Shown: piece by piece, positions 26,917-35,204 of the stretch
Layout of the letters: every line of letters starts with the position of its first letter
Position numbering within the stretch: the stretch's first letter is position 1
From: SHVO01 sp050246995
Lineage (GTDB): Bacteria; Pseudomonadota; Alphaproteobacteria; Rhodospirillales; Rhodospirillaceae
Length of the DNA stretch: 64,000 nucleotides
Reading direction: 5' to 3'
Assembly (NCBI GenBank): GCA_050246995.1
Contig: JBFWVA010000013.1
Span: forward strand, 30,023-94,022
Translations under genes and position numbers: made by a program
Notes under the pieces: model-generated
What the model saw: the letters and a program-made list of their open reading frames with translations, nothing else
Databases searched by the model: none
Told to the model about the DNA's origin: nothing

Positions 26917-27792
26917 TTAAGAGTTCATGAGCCGCGCGAGCAGCGGCCTGAGACGTGGCGCGAGTTCCGGGTTCGCCAAAGCAAAAGCGACGTTTGCTTC
27001 GATGAAGCCGACCCTCGTTCCGCAGTCATATCTCTTCCCCTCGAAGCGCAGCCCGTGAAAGGGCGTGCGCGATATCGTCTTATTCAAGGCGTCGGTCAGC
27101 TGGATCTCGTTACCGGCGCCGCGCGTATGTTTGTCCAATTCGTCGAATACGGAGTGGTCCAACACATAGCGCCCGATGATCGCCAAGGTTGACGGCGCCT
27201 TCTCCGGCTGCGGCTTTTCCACCAAACCGCGAGCCGAGGCGAGCTTACCGTCGTCGGACGCGACATCTAGAATGCCGTAGCGGCTAGTTTGATCCCGCGG
27301 AACATCTTCAACCGCCACAACGTGACCGCCGACCCTGGCGTGGGCGTCGATCAGCTGTTTCATACAGGACGTCTGCGACAGAACCATGTCGTCGGGAAGG
27401 ATGACCGCGAAAGGTTCGCGGCCCACCAAATCCTTGGCGCACCACACGGCGTGGCCGAGCCCCAGCGGTTCGCCTTGGAGCACCACCTTCATGTTGCCCG
27501 GGGACAAGATGGCGTCACGGACCAGCTTCAGTTCGGCGGTCTTATTCTTGGCTTCCAGCGACGCTTCGAGCGCCGCCTGGGCTGAAAAGTGCGCGGCGAT
27601 GGCTTCCTTGCCCTCGGCGCTCACAAAAATGAACTCTTCGATCCCCGCCGCGCGGGCTTCCTCGACTGCATATTGGACCACCGGCTTATCGACGACCGGG
27701 ATCATTTCCTTAGGGATGACTTTAGTGGCGGGAAGAAATCGAGTGCCGAGGCCGGCGACAGGCAGGACCGCCTTACGCACGCGCTGAGCCAT
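26917..27792 (-). CDS. galU: UTP-glucose-1-phosphate uridylyltransferase
   Basis: A 291-residue nucleotidyltransferase making UDP-glucose from UTP and glucose 1-phosphate. The N-terminal 'VLPVAGLGTRFLPATKVIPK' and 'EMIPVVDKPVVQYAVEEA' carry the nucleotide-binding loop and catalytic Lys; 'FAVILPDDMVLSQ' holds a metal-binding Asp and 'LVEKPQPEKAPS' a sugar-binding region. It is the first gene of the galU-ugd-mutase set, 56 bp before ugd. Confidence 0.96.
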   Translation of the reverse strand: MAQRVRKAVLPVAGLGTRFLPATKVIPKEMIPVVDKPVVQYAVEEARAAGIEEFIFVSAEGKEAIAAHFSAQAALEASLEAKNKTAELKLVRDAILSPGNMKVVLQGEPLGLGHAVWCAKDLVGREPFAVILPDDMVLSQTSCMKQLIDAHARVGGHVVAVEDVPRDQTSRYGILDVASDDGKLASARGLVEKPQPEKAPSTLAIIGRYVLDHSVFDELDKHTRGAGNEIQLTDALNKTISRTPFHGLRFEGKRYDCGTRVGFIEANVAFALANPELAPRLRPLLARLMNS

Positions 27793-27891
27793 TGATGATC
27801 CTTATCGAACAATTGCGAAAGGGGCCGGCGGGGAACCGACCGTAAGAATTTGTGACACGCCACAGGTCGGCGTGGCAATGCAACCTTTCAA

Positions 27892-28638
27892 CTATGAAGA
27901 TGTTCCCTTTAGGAGAAAATCCTTTGCCTGGTTCACCTTAGCGGCCAGATAGTCGCTCCCGCCCCGGTCTGGGTGGAGTTGGGCCATCAGCTTCCGGTAG
28001 GCGGTTTTGACTTCCTCCGGCCCCGCCCCATCCTTCAAGCCGAGAATTCGCAAAGCCTCATCCCGGCTCATGGACCCGCTCGTCGCCGGAGGGGCGCTGG
28101 GGCCTGGCCCTTGGGTCTCGCGCCAATCGGGGTGACCCCGGTCCAGGAACGCCTCAAGGAGGTTCACGGAATCCGCGTCGCTCGCGACCTCATTCAGCAA
28201 TTTCATCAGATCGGCGAGCGGCATCTGGCTTAATCGCCGCCCCCGCGCGCGGCCCGCCGTGACCTCGCCGTCCATGGCCCCGGACGAAAGGTCGAGAGTC
28301 ATGTTTAAGAACGCGCTGGTGACATGCGATGCATTCGCGGATCCGGGGCCGGCGCCAAAGCCCCTCCCAAAACCGAAGGAACGGAACATGCCGGTGAACT
28401 GGCGCATGGAGCTCACCATATGGAACACACGCCATGCCCAGGCGAAGAACGCCATCAGAAGGCCCATCGCAGCGCCAAGACGGCCCGTGCCGGCTAGCAC
28501 CACGATGCCGAGAATCAGGACACTGGCGCCGATCCACTTGGCCGACGATTTGACCTGTTTCACATCGGCGTCGGAATACCATTTGAGCAGGAAATAGATG
28601 GCGACGACGACCGCCACGCCGAGAAGAAGCGGACCCAT
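27892..28638 (-). CDS. Membrane-anchored J-domain protein
   Basis: A 248-residue protein. Two or three hydrophobic segments occupy the first ~75 residues ('LLLGVAVVVAIYFLLKWY', 'VLILGIVVLAGTGRLGAAMG'). A Gly/Phe-rich stretch (FGFGRGFGAG), a middle domain with 'SQMPLADLMKLLNEVASDAD', and a C-terminal J domain with intact HPD (KLMAQLHPDRGGSDYL) follow. It would recruit DnaK/Hsp70 to the inner membrane. The start overlaps the VWA gene stop (TGATG), so the two proteins are made together; this VWA/J-protein pairing recurs in Alphaproteobacteria as far as I recall. Confidence 0.85.
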   Translation of the reverse strand: MGPLLLGVAVVVAIYFLLKWYSDADVKQVKSSAKWIGASVLILGIVVLAGTGRLGAAMGLLMAFFAWAWRVFHMVSSMRQFTGMFRSFGFGRGFGAGPGSANASHVTSAFLNMTLDLSSGAMDGEVTAGRARGRRLSQMPLADLMKLLNEVASDADSVNLLEAFLDRGHPDWRETQGPGPSAPPATSGSMSRDEALRILGLKDGAGPEEVKTAYRKLMAQLHPDRGGSDYLAAKVNQAKDFLLKGTSS

Positions 28639-29351
28639 CAGGTTTTACCGCTCATTTGGTGAGTGATCTGCAGCGCCGCGCCGCCGGCTTTCGCGCCGTA
28701 ATTCTCCAAGGCTTTCCGCCCGCCGGCCGCGAATACCGCGACGGCTTTGAGAAGGTCGCGCAGTTGCTGCGCGCTGTTCGCGTCGAAGGCGGAATAGGCG
28801 CCGCGCGTGATGCGTGCGATCTGACGGAAGACGCTGCCTGCAGGCTCGCCGCCGCCTTCGTGGAAGACAAATACCGGTACGCCTTGCAGGCCGAGCTGGC
28901 CCGCGGCATCGGCAATCGCATCCTGGGATTCTTCGACCGCGTCGCCGATGAAGACCATAGCGTTCACCTTGGCCGCCTTCGATGCGGCCAGCGCATGCCG
29001 CAGCACGCGGACGATCTGCGTATTCCCGCCTTCGACATCGACCGTGCGCATCAAACCGACGACGCGGCCCGGATCGCTGAGCCAGGGGCTCGCCCCGAAA
29101 TCCATGACGCCGCGATAATAGACGAGTTGGACGTCGAGCCCGCCCACCGTCGCGGCCTCCTTGAACATATCGCTCTGGATCGCCATGGCCTGTGTCCAGC
29201 TGGGTCCGCGGCTCGCGGTCGCATCCATGGCGAAAATCAGCCGACCGTTCTTGGCGTCCGGGGCGCGCATGGGCGTCTTAGCCGCCTGATCGAGGAAGGC
29301 GGCGACGCTATTTGAGGTTGGACGCGTGGTTGGGGTCTTGTTACCGGACAT
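28638..29351 (-). CDS. VWA-domain-like protein (alphaproteobacterial family)
   Basis: A 237-residue soluble protein with a von Willebrand A fold. The MIDAS region reads FAMDATASRGPSWTQA (D-x-T-x-S in place of the usual D-x-S-x-S), then 'GGLDVQLVYYRGVMDFGASP', 'GNTQIVRVLRHALAASKAAK' and 'AMVFIGDAVEESQDAIADAA'. Metal binding through the Thr variant is possible. No signal peptide or membrane span. It probably acts with the membrane J-domain protein encoded immediately downstream in an overlapping frame; the joint function is not known to me. Confidence 0.82.
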   Translation of the reverse strand: MSGNKTPTTRPTSNSVAAFLDQAAKTPMRAPDAKNGRLIFAMDATASRGPSWTQAMAIQSDMFKEAATVGGLDVQLVYYRGVMDFGASPWLSDPGRVVGLMRTVDVEGGNTQIVRVLRHALAASKAAKVNAMVFIGDAVEESQDAIADAAGQLGLQGVPVFVFHEGGGEPAGSVFRQIARITRGAYSAFDANSAQQLRDLLKAVAVFAAGGRKALENYGAKAGGAALQITHQMSGKT

Positions 29352-29366
29352 AATCTTGATTTGGCA

Positions 29367-30188
29367 TCAGGCGCTAATCAGCGATGTCTCCAGAGTATCT
29401 ATAAGTCCGAGCGCAATCATCAGCGCCCGCAACTCCTGCCGGGCCGCCACATGGGACATAGCGAGAGCTCCGTCCTTTGCAAGGGCGGCGAGGTCCTCCA
29501 CCGTCAATCCGTCAAGAAAAAGCTCGCGGTACACCACACGTTCGGCGATTCCATCCACCAGACGAAAACCGATGCGCCGCGCGAGCTCCGCCAAAAGCTT
29601 CGCGACAAGCTTTTTGTTACGCGCTTCCAGCTGGCCGAGACGGTTGCGCAAGACGACCCAATCTATCGAACCGCCGTCGCGTTTGGCCCGCAGCTGCTTC
29701 GCGCGCCACACGCGTTCCGCATAGTGGCTCGGGCGCACGATCGTCTGCTTCAAGGGATCGACGTCCGACATGACGTCGAGATCGATTAGGCTGTCGTTCA
29801 TCGGCGTGACAATCACGTCGGCGAAGGAATGCCCGATCTGCGACAGCGTGGTATCGAAACCCGGGGTATCGACCACCACGACGTTGTGCCCACTCGTCTC
29901 CGCCATCACGCGCGGCAGCTCAATCTCGTAACCGGCTTCGTCGGCGCGTGAATTGATGGCGTGGTGCGCGGGAAGCGGAATGGGAAGCCCGGTGCGCTCC
30001 TTGTAACGCTTGCGATTGGCCACGTATTTGCTGAGCGTGCCTTGGCGCGCGTCAAGATCGACTGTCGCGACCGAAAGGCCGCGGTTCATCAGGGCCACCG
30101 CGAGATGCATGGCCAGAGTTGATTTGCCGGTTCCGCCTTTTTCATTGCCGAAAACGACGATCCGGGGCGTGGATGAGGAACGCATTCT
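29367..30188 (-). CDS. mipZ: Division-plane positioning ATPase MipZ (ParA/MinD superfamily)
   Basis: A 273-residue P-loop ATPase. The deviant Walker A is 'VVFGNEKGGTGKSTLAMHLA' with the ParA-type signature Lys, switch I region 'VATVDLDARQGTLSKYVANR' and switch II 'VVVVDTPGFDTTLSQIGHSF'. In Caulobacter MipZ forms bipolar gradients on DNA via ParB and blocks FtsZ polymerisation away from midcell; no minCD occur in the window. The start is uncertain: ATG 30188 matches the length of known MipZ proteins, while ATG 30269 adds 27 residues. It lies 16 bp before the VWA gene. Confidence 0.88.
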   Translation of the reverse strand, partial: RMRSSSTPRIVVFGNEKGGTGKSTLAMHLAVALMNRGLSVATVDLDARQGTLSKYVANRKRYKERTGLPIPLPAHHAINSRADEAGYEIELPRVMAETSGHNVVVVDTPGFDTTLSQIGHSFADVIVTPMNDSLIDLDVMSDVDPLKQTIVRPSHYAERVWRAKQLRAKRDGGSIDWVVLRNRLGQLEARNKKLVAKLLAELARRIGFRLVDGIAERVVYRELFLDGLTVEDLAALAKDGALAMSHVAARQELRALMIALGLIDTLETSLISA

Positions 30189-30391
30189 GCCTACCAAAAC
30201 TGAACGAGCGGGAATCTTAATCGCCGCGAGGTGCGGCGTCTCCCTCGATTTGCGTGCAACCGTATCCATGGACCCCGCCCGGGCGCGGAGCGCACCAATT
30301 ATTTAGTAGACCTTTTGGGTCTGCGGGCGCGGGGATGAAATGCGGAGGATATGGTATGCTGGCATGATCAAGGGCGAAGGATTGAGCGTGC

Positions 30392-31489
30392 ATGGAGAAT
30401 GTCGATTGCATCGTGATCGGCGCGGGTGTCGTGGGGCTCGCCGTCGCCAGGGCGATGGCGCGTAAAGGCCGCGAGGTCATCATCCTCGAAAAGGCCGATG
30501 CTTTTGGGACGGAGACCAGCTCGCGCAACAGCGAGGTGATTCACGCCGGCGTGTTTTATGTCCACGGCAGCCTCAAAGAGCGCCTATGCATCGAAGGCCG
30601 CGACAAGATGTACGCCTTCTGCGACGCGTACGGCGTCACCTATAAACGCAGCACGAAACTGATCTATGCGGCCGACGAAACCGAGCTTGACGGCCTGAAG
30701 AACCTTCAGAAGCACGCGGCCAATAGCGGCGTCTATATGACCTGGATGAGCGCCGCCGACGCAAGGCGCCTGGAGCCGGAGCTTCACTGCGCCGCCGCGC
30801 TGCATTCTCCCTTGAGCGGCATCGTCGACAGTCATGCGCTCATGCTCGCATTCCTGGGCGACGCCGAAGCCCACGGCGCCTCCATTGCCTACAATAGCCC
30901 CGTCATCGGCGGACACGGCGCCGACGACGGCGTCGAGATCGAGACCGGAGGCCCGGACGCCATGAGCCTCAAGGCCCGCACCGTCATCAACTGCGCGGGG
31001 CTCGGCGCTCAGGCCATCGGCCGTGCGATCCAGGGCGTTCTCCCGGCCAGCATCCCGCCTCAGCATTATGCAAAAGGCAGCTATTTCTACCTGTCGGGGA
31101 AAGCGCCCTTCAGCCGGCTTATTTACCCTTTACCGGGCCGGGCGAGCCTGGGCCTCCACTATACCCGGGACCTTTCAGGCCAGGGCCGGTTTGGGCCGGA
31201 CCTGGAGTGGGTCGACGCTATCGATTACCAGGTCCAAGAGGCGCGAGAGCGCCTGTTTTACGCGGAAATCCGGCGGTACTGGCCTGGACTGCCGGACGGC
31301 GCCCTGCGTCCCGGCTACAGCGGCATCCGGCCTAAAATCCAGGGCCCCGGCGATGCCGCCCGGGACTTCTTGATCCAGATGCCCGAGGAGACCGGCGTTA
31401 ACGGTTTCGTTGCCCTTTACGGCATAGAATCGCCAGGGCTCACCTCATGTCTCGCCATCGCGGACTGGGTGGCGGAGCGGATTACGTGA
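30392..31489 (+). CDS. lhgO: FAD-dependent oxidoreductase, L-2-hydroxyglutarate oxidase-like
   Basis: A 365-residue DAO-superfamily flavoprotein. The dinucleotide-binding motif is 'CIVIGAGVVGLAVARAMARK' and the second typical element is 'TETSSRNSEVIHAGVFYVHG', the hallmark of the LhgO/L2HGDH group; 'GIVDSHALMLAFLGDAEAHG' and the late 'GYSGIRPKIQGPG' also match. It would oxidise an L-2-hydroxy acid such as L-2-hydroxyglutarate, passing electrons to O2 or quinones. It overlaps the following gene by GTGA. L-2-hydroxyglutarate itself is inferred only from family resemblance. Confidence 0.88.
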   Translation: MENVDCIVIGAGVVGLAVARAMARKGREVIILEKADAFGTETSSRNSEVIHAGVFYVHGSLKERLCIEGRDKMYAFCDAYGVTYKRSTKLIYAADETELDGLKNLQKHAANSGVYMTWMSAADARRLEPELHCAAALHSPLSGIVDSHALMLAFLGDAEAHGASIAYNSPVIGGHGADDGVEIETGGPDAMSLKARTVINCAGLGAQAIGRAIQGVLPASIPPQHYAKGSYFYLSGKAPFSRLIYPLPGRASLGLHYTRDLSGQGRFGPDLEWVDAIDYQVQEARERLFYAEIRRYWPGLPDGALRPGYSGIRPKIQGPGDAARDFLIQMPEETGVNGFVALYGIESPGLTSCLAIADWVAERIT

Positions 31490-32766
31490 TCAGGCGCATT
31501 TTACCGACCTTGCTGGCAACGACCTGCCTGTTCTCCCTCGCCGTCGCAACGGCGCAGGAGAAGCCGGTTCCGCCTGCCGCAGGAGCGCCCGTCGGACGCC
31601 AACTCGGCCCTCCACCGGGCGCTGGCCTCGAAGGCTCGGACCCGGAACCGGAAGAACAAGCACCGGAAGCGCCCGCGATCCCTATCCCCGCCGCCAATGC
31701 CAAGCCCGGCGCCCCAGGCGTGCCCGGTTCGCAACTCCTCGACCGCACGCGCACCTTGCTCGGCGAGATCGAGGTGCTCGACATCCCCCTCCAGGAAATC
31801 CCCAACTACCGCGCCTACATGCGCGAAATGGTCGAGGACCTGGCCACCTACGCTGAAAAGCGCGACCCCAACTTCATCGTCGTTACCCGCCCCGGCTTCG
31901 ATCTCCTGTCGTGGAGCCGCCGCGAGTTCGACCTCGCGGAGATCAAGCGCGATCCGCTCGCGAAAATTCCGCAGGACGCCATTGTCCAAGTCGGCACGCC
32001 GATGCGCCGCTACATCCAAAGCATCGATGGTTTTATGCTGAACGGCCAGTTCTGCGCGCCCTTGCGCGTTCCCGGCGCCGACCTGCAAGCCATGCTGAAA
32101 CAGGGCCTAAAGGCGCTCACGATTGAACACTGTCAGACGCCAGACCAGGCCTCGGCCGCACTGCAGACCGCCGTCCGCATGGGGGTGGTCTCGCATATAG
32201 ATTTGGACGATACCGACGATTTCGCCCGCACGCCGACGCGCCGCCCTTCGCCGGAAAATCCGCGCAACGTTGAAACGCTGCTGGGCGCGCGCAACATGGT
32301 GATGCTGCTCGACAGCCGCGATTACGCGACGCGCGGAGAATGGTTCGCGGCCATGGCGGGCACGAACTACGACGTCCTGGTCACGGACGCCTTCTACAAA
32401 GGCAACCGTTCGCTGACCAAAGACGAAGTCCATCATCTGAAATTCAAGGAAATGGGCGCCCGCCGTCTCGTGCTGGCGCGCATGTCGGTTGGATACGCCG
32501 AGGACGAGCGCTTCTACTGGCAGCGCGAGTGGCAGATCGGCGAACCGACCTGGATCCAGGCGCTGGGTCCCGAACGCGCCGGCCAGTATGTCGTGGAGTT
32601 CTGGAATCCTGCCTGGAAAGCCATCATCGGCCGCTACTTCGCCGGAATCATGGATCTCGGTTTTGACGGCGTCGTTCTCGACGGCGTCGAGGCGTACCGC
32701 CGCTGGGAATTCATGACCCCGCTCGATCCCGTTGCGACCACGCAACGGAACGACGCTCAGCGCTGA
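31486..32766 (+). CDS. Exported GH114/TM1410-like putative glycoside hydrolase
   Basis: A 426-residue protein with signal peptide (VIRRILPTLLATTCLFSLAV), a Pro/Ala/Glu-rich linker (about residues 25-75) and a TIM-barrel-like domain. 'YDVLVTDAFYKGNRSLTKDE', 'RRLVLARMSVGYAEDERFYW', 'VVEFWNPAWKAIIGRYFAGI' and 'GFDGVVLDGVEAYRRWE' match the TM1410/GH114 (endo-alpha-1,4-polygalactosaminidase-like) pattern, where FW(D/N)P-W and the D in GFDGVxLD are conserved. GTG 31486 overlaps the oxidoreductase stop, with GGCGGAG upstream. Substrate may be a secreted amino-sugar polymer; there is no direct evidence of activity. Confidence 0.78.
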   Translation: MIRRILPTLLATTCLFSLAVATAQEKPVPPAAGAPVGRQLGPPPGAGLEGSDPEPEEQAPEAPAIPIPAANAKPGAPGVPGSQLLDRTRTLLGEIEVLDIPLQEIPNYRAYMREMVEDLATYAEKRDPNFIVVTRPGFDLLSWSRREFDLAEIKRDPLAKIPQDAIVQVGTPMRRYIQSIDGFMLNGQFCAPLRVPGADLQAMLKQGLKALTIEHCQTPDQASAALQTAVRMGVVSHIDLDDTDDFARTPTRRPSPENPRNVETLLGARNMVMLLDSRDYATRGEWFAAMAGTNYDVLVTDAFYKGNRSLTKDEVHHLKFKEMGARRLVLARMSVGYAEDERFYWQREWQIGEPTWIQALGPERAGQYVVEFWNPAWKAIIGRYFAGIMDLGFDGVVLDGVEAYRRWEFMTPLDPVATTQRNDAQR

Positions 32767-32809
32767 AAATAAGCGAAAGAGTTTCTAGGCGGGTGCGGTT
32801 TCGGCGCGC

Positions 32810-33325
32810 TTAAGCAGAGGCGGCTTCGCCGCCACCGGTCATTTTCTTGATGACCAGCGCGAGACCCGCGACGATCTTCTGGCCCATGGGCCCGCCGTCG
32901 CCTTCCATCTTCTGCTGCATGATGAGACGCAAGGTCTCAACATGTACCTTCACGCCTTCCATCTGTGCGTCGGTCAGATCGTCGCCGCAATCCTCAATGA
33001 AACGCGCAAGCTGCGCGCCGACGTTGGAGATCAGCGGGTAGCCGAAGCTCGCGCCCTGCCCCTTGATAAGCTGAACGATCGCATACAGTTCCTGCACGCG
33101 TTCAACGCGGTTGGTCTTGTCCTTCAGTGTCGCTTCGTAAGCGGCCTGGAGGCGATTAAGATCATCGCCGACAGCTTCGAGATAATCGAATTTCGCATTG
33201 CTCATCGACTTTTCGGCCGCATCCAGCCACACGCCGTCGATGGTGCTCGTAACCCCAGCTAGCTTCTGTTTCTGCCGCAGATTGTTCGGCGGCGTAATGT
33301 ATTGAACTTCCGGCTTGTCAGACAT
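32810..33325 (-). CDS. Hypothetical helical protein (171 aa), possibly Hpt-like
   Basis: A cytoplasmic, largely helical protein. 'NAKFDYLEAVGDDLNRLQAA', 'VQELYAIVQLIKGQGASFGY' and 'AQLARFIEDCGDDLTDAQME' suggest a helical bundle. 'LIKGQGASFGYPLISNVG' is faintly like the H-x-K-G-x-x motif region of histidine phosphotransfer domains, but Gln sits where the phospho-His would be reached, so active phosphotransfer is doubtful. I cannot assign a function. It stands alone between convergent and same-strand neighbours. Confidence 0.72.
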   Translation of the reverse strand: MSDKPEVQYITPPNNLRQKQKLAGVTSTIDGVWLDAAEKSMSNAKFDYLEAVGDDLNRLQAAYEATLKDKTNRVERVQELYAIVQLIKGQGASFGYPLISNVGAQLARFIEDCGDDLTDAQMEGVKVHVETLRLIMQQKMEGDGGPMGQKIVAGLALVIKKMTGGGEAASA

Positions 33326-33421
33326 CAGTGGTCCTTGGGGCGAACCTGGAAACGTTCCAGGGTACGGCGAGCGGCGTGAAGTGTACCTGTCCCCTGCCCA
33401 CTTTTCTACCCGCTAAAGGGG

Positions 33422-34849
33422 TTAAATAAGGACCCACGTGGCCAGACCCAGGAAGGTGAAAAAGCCAACAATATCCGTCACGGTTGTGAGGAAAACGCCG
33501 GCTGAGGAAGCCGGGTCGGTCCCCGCCTTATCGAGCGCGAGCGGGATGAGAATACCGGCGAGACCGGCGACCGTGAGATTGGTCAGCATCGCTGCCGCGA
33601 TCACTGCGCCGAGTAGGATGTCACTGAACCAGAGCGAAGCCACAACCCCGACCAAGGCCGCAAACAAGACCCCATTGATGAGACCAACGAACAGTTCCTT
33701 GCCTACAACGCGCAGCGCGTTGCTGGAATCGAGTTCGCGGGTCGCGAGGGCGCGTACCACCGTCGCCAGTGTCTGAGTCCCCGCGTTGCCGCCCATGCCC
33801 GCGACGATCGGCATCAGAACAGCCAGCGCCGCCAGCTTCTCGATGGACGCCGTGAACATCCCTACAACATAGGATGCCATGAAAGCGGTGATGAGATTGA
33901 GCGCGAGCCAGGTGAAGCGGGACTGCGCGGTGGCGATAACCGCGGTGTAGAGGCTCGACTGATCCACCTCGGACACACCGGCCATCTTCAGGATGTCCGC
34001 GCCCGCTTCTTCATCGATGACGTCCACGATGTCGTCGATGGTGATCTGGCCGATCAGGCGTCCGGATTTGTCCACGACGGGGGCGGCCGCTAGGTCGCGC
34101 TGGCGGAACAAGAAGGCTACTTCCTCGCGGTCCATGTCCGTCGGGATGATGTCCATGTCCGGACTGATCAGGTCCTGCATCCGGATGGGGCGCTTGGACG
34201 TCAGAACGCGATGCAGCTCGACCACCCCTTGAGGCCGGTGCCGCGAGTCCACGACGAACACGACGTAAAATTTGTCCGGGATATTCCGGGTCGAGCGCAG
34301 GAAGTCGATGGTTTCGCCGACCGTCCAGTAATACGGCACCGCGACCAGCTCGCGCTGCATGAGACGGCCCGCGGAATCCTCGGCGTAGGCAAGCCCCTGT
34401 TCGATGAACTCGCGTTTATCCGGCGGGGTGCGCTCGAGGATCTTGGCGCGCTCCTCGGGGTCCAGCTTGCCGGCGACATAAACCGCGTCATCGGAATCCA
34501 GTTCGGTGAGCGCGACCGCGAAGTCCTCGAAACCGAGGGCGTCCATCACCTCGTAGCGCACTTCGGCGTCGAGTTCGGGCAGCACGTCGGCCTGGAAATC
34601 GTCGCGGATCGCCTCGATCAGGAGTCGCCGGTCCTCGCTATCCAGGCGTTCAAGCAAGTCCGCCATATCGGCGTAATGGAGATCTTCAACCAGAAGCCGG
34701 GCTTGCTCGTGGTCGTTGGCCCTGAGGGCGGCCTGGACGTCCTCGATGAAAGCCGGGTCGAGCTCAAAACCCTCGTCCAGCGCGTCCCCGACGGGCCGTC
34801 GGGCGCGCGCGTGCGGCGGAGGCGAGGATGGCGTTTCGGCGCTGGCCAC
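33422..34849 (-). CDS. mgtE: Magnesium transporter MgtE
   Basis: A 475-residue Mg2+ channel. The cytoplasmic N domain of short repeats ('LVEDLHYADMADLLERLDSE', 'IRDDFQADVLPELDAEVRYE') is followed by a CBS pair ('VVELHRVLTSKRPIRMQDLI' to 'IDDIVDVIDEEAGADILKMA') and about five membrane helices with 'LPIVAGMGGNAGTQT'-like LMPIVAGMGGNAGTQTLA, the conserved pore segment. Mg2+ bound between N and CBS domains closes the pore. It is downstream of, and on the same strand as, tRNA-Leu but behind that gene's terminator. The 70-base leader is too short for an obvious Mg2+ riboswitch. Confidence 0.95.
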   Translation of the reverse strand: MASAETPSSPPPHARARRPVGDALDEGFELDPAFIEDVQAALRANDHEQARLLVEDLHYADMADLLERLDSEDRRLLIEAIRDDFQADVLPELDAEVRYEVMDALGFEDFAVALTELDSDDAVYVAGKLDPEERAKILERTPPDKREFIEQGLAYAEDSAGRLMQRELVAVPYYWTVGETIDFLRSTRNIPDKFYVVFVVDSRHRPQGVVELHRVLTSKRPIRMQDLISPDMDIIPTDMDREEVAFLFRQRDLAAAPVVDKSGRLIGQITIDDIVDVIDEEAGADILKMAGVSEVDQSSLYTAVIATAQSRFTWLALNLITAFMASYVVGMFTASIEKLAALAVLMPIVAGMGGNAGTQTLATVVRALATRELDSSNALRVVGKELFVGLINGVLFAALVGVVASLWFSDILLGAVIAAAMLTNLTVAGLAGILIPLALDKAGTDPASSAGVFLTTVTDIVGFFTFLGLATWVLI

Positions 34850-34940
34850 GGCGACACCAGGAAGTGCGAATTGTGTGATGACGGCACGCTTGGCGCACCG
34901 GCGCGGCCCTTGTGCCCGAGGGTCAGGACCAGATCAAGCG

Positions 34941-34971
34941 AAAGAAGCCGGCCACTTGGACCGGCTTCTTT
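34941..34971 (-). terminator. Intrinsic terminator after tRNA-Leu
   Basis: Perfect 11-bp stem AAAGAAGCCGG (34941-34951) / CCGGCTTCTTT (34961-34971) with a 9-base loop. Read on the minus strand it follows the tRNA 3' end by 17 bases and ends in TTT, a short but usable tail. Confidence 0.75.
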
Positions 34972-34987
34972 AGGCTCTGTTTTTAGA

Positions 34988-35072
34988 TGGTGCGGTCGAG
35001 AAGACTCGAACTTCCACGGGTTGCCCCACAGCGACCTCAACGCTGCGCGTCTACCAATTCCGCCACGACCGC
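34988..35072 (-). tRNA. tRNA-Leu (anticodon GAG)
   Basis: On the minus strand an 85-nt tRNA folds cleanly. The acceptor stem is GCGGTCG with CGACCGC, discriminator A and an encoded CCA (34988-34990). The D-arm has GGTAGAC, the anticodon stem is CAGCG/CGCTG with loop TTGAGGT (anticodon GAG, Leu CUC/CUU), there is a long variable arm as expected for a class II tRNA, and the T-arm has GTTCGAGTC. Confidence 0.96.
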
Positions 35073-35113
35073 ATCGTGTGGGACAGGTGACCCCGTCCCG
35101 GAAAGGAGGCGGT

Positions 35114-35142
35114 GGAATACCAGATTGATTCGAGCCATGCAA
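35114..35142 (-). promoter_or_regulatory. Probable promoter of tRNA-Leu
   Basis: On the minus strand TTGCAT (35142-35137) and TATTCC (35119-35114) are 17 bases apart, and the inferred start would lie about 35 bases before the tRNA. The -10 box is not ideal. Confidence 0.4.
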
Positions 35143-35204
35143 GAAACGCGAAGCTCAATTTTCGCCGCCTTGTTTTATGGCCTCTATTGGGCCTAACTGG
35201 GCTT

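Noticed and set aside
34850..34940. Mg2+-sensing riboswitch before mgtE
   Set aside because: The leader after the tRNA terminator is under 100 bases and I see none of the expected long helices.
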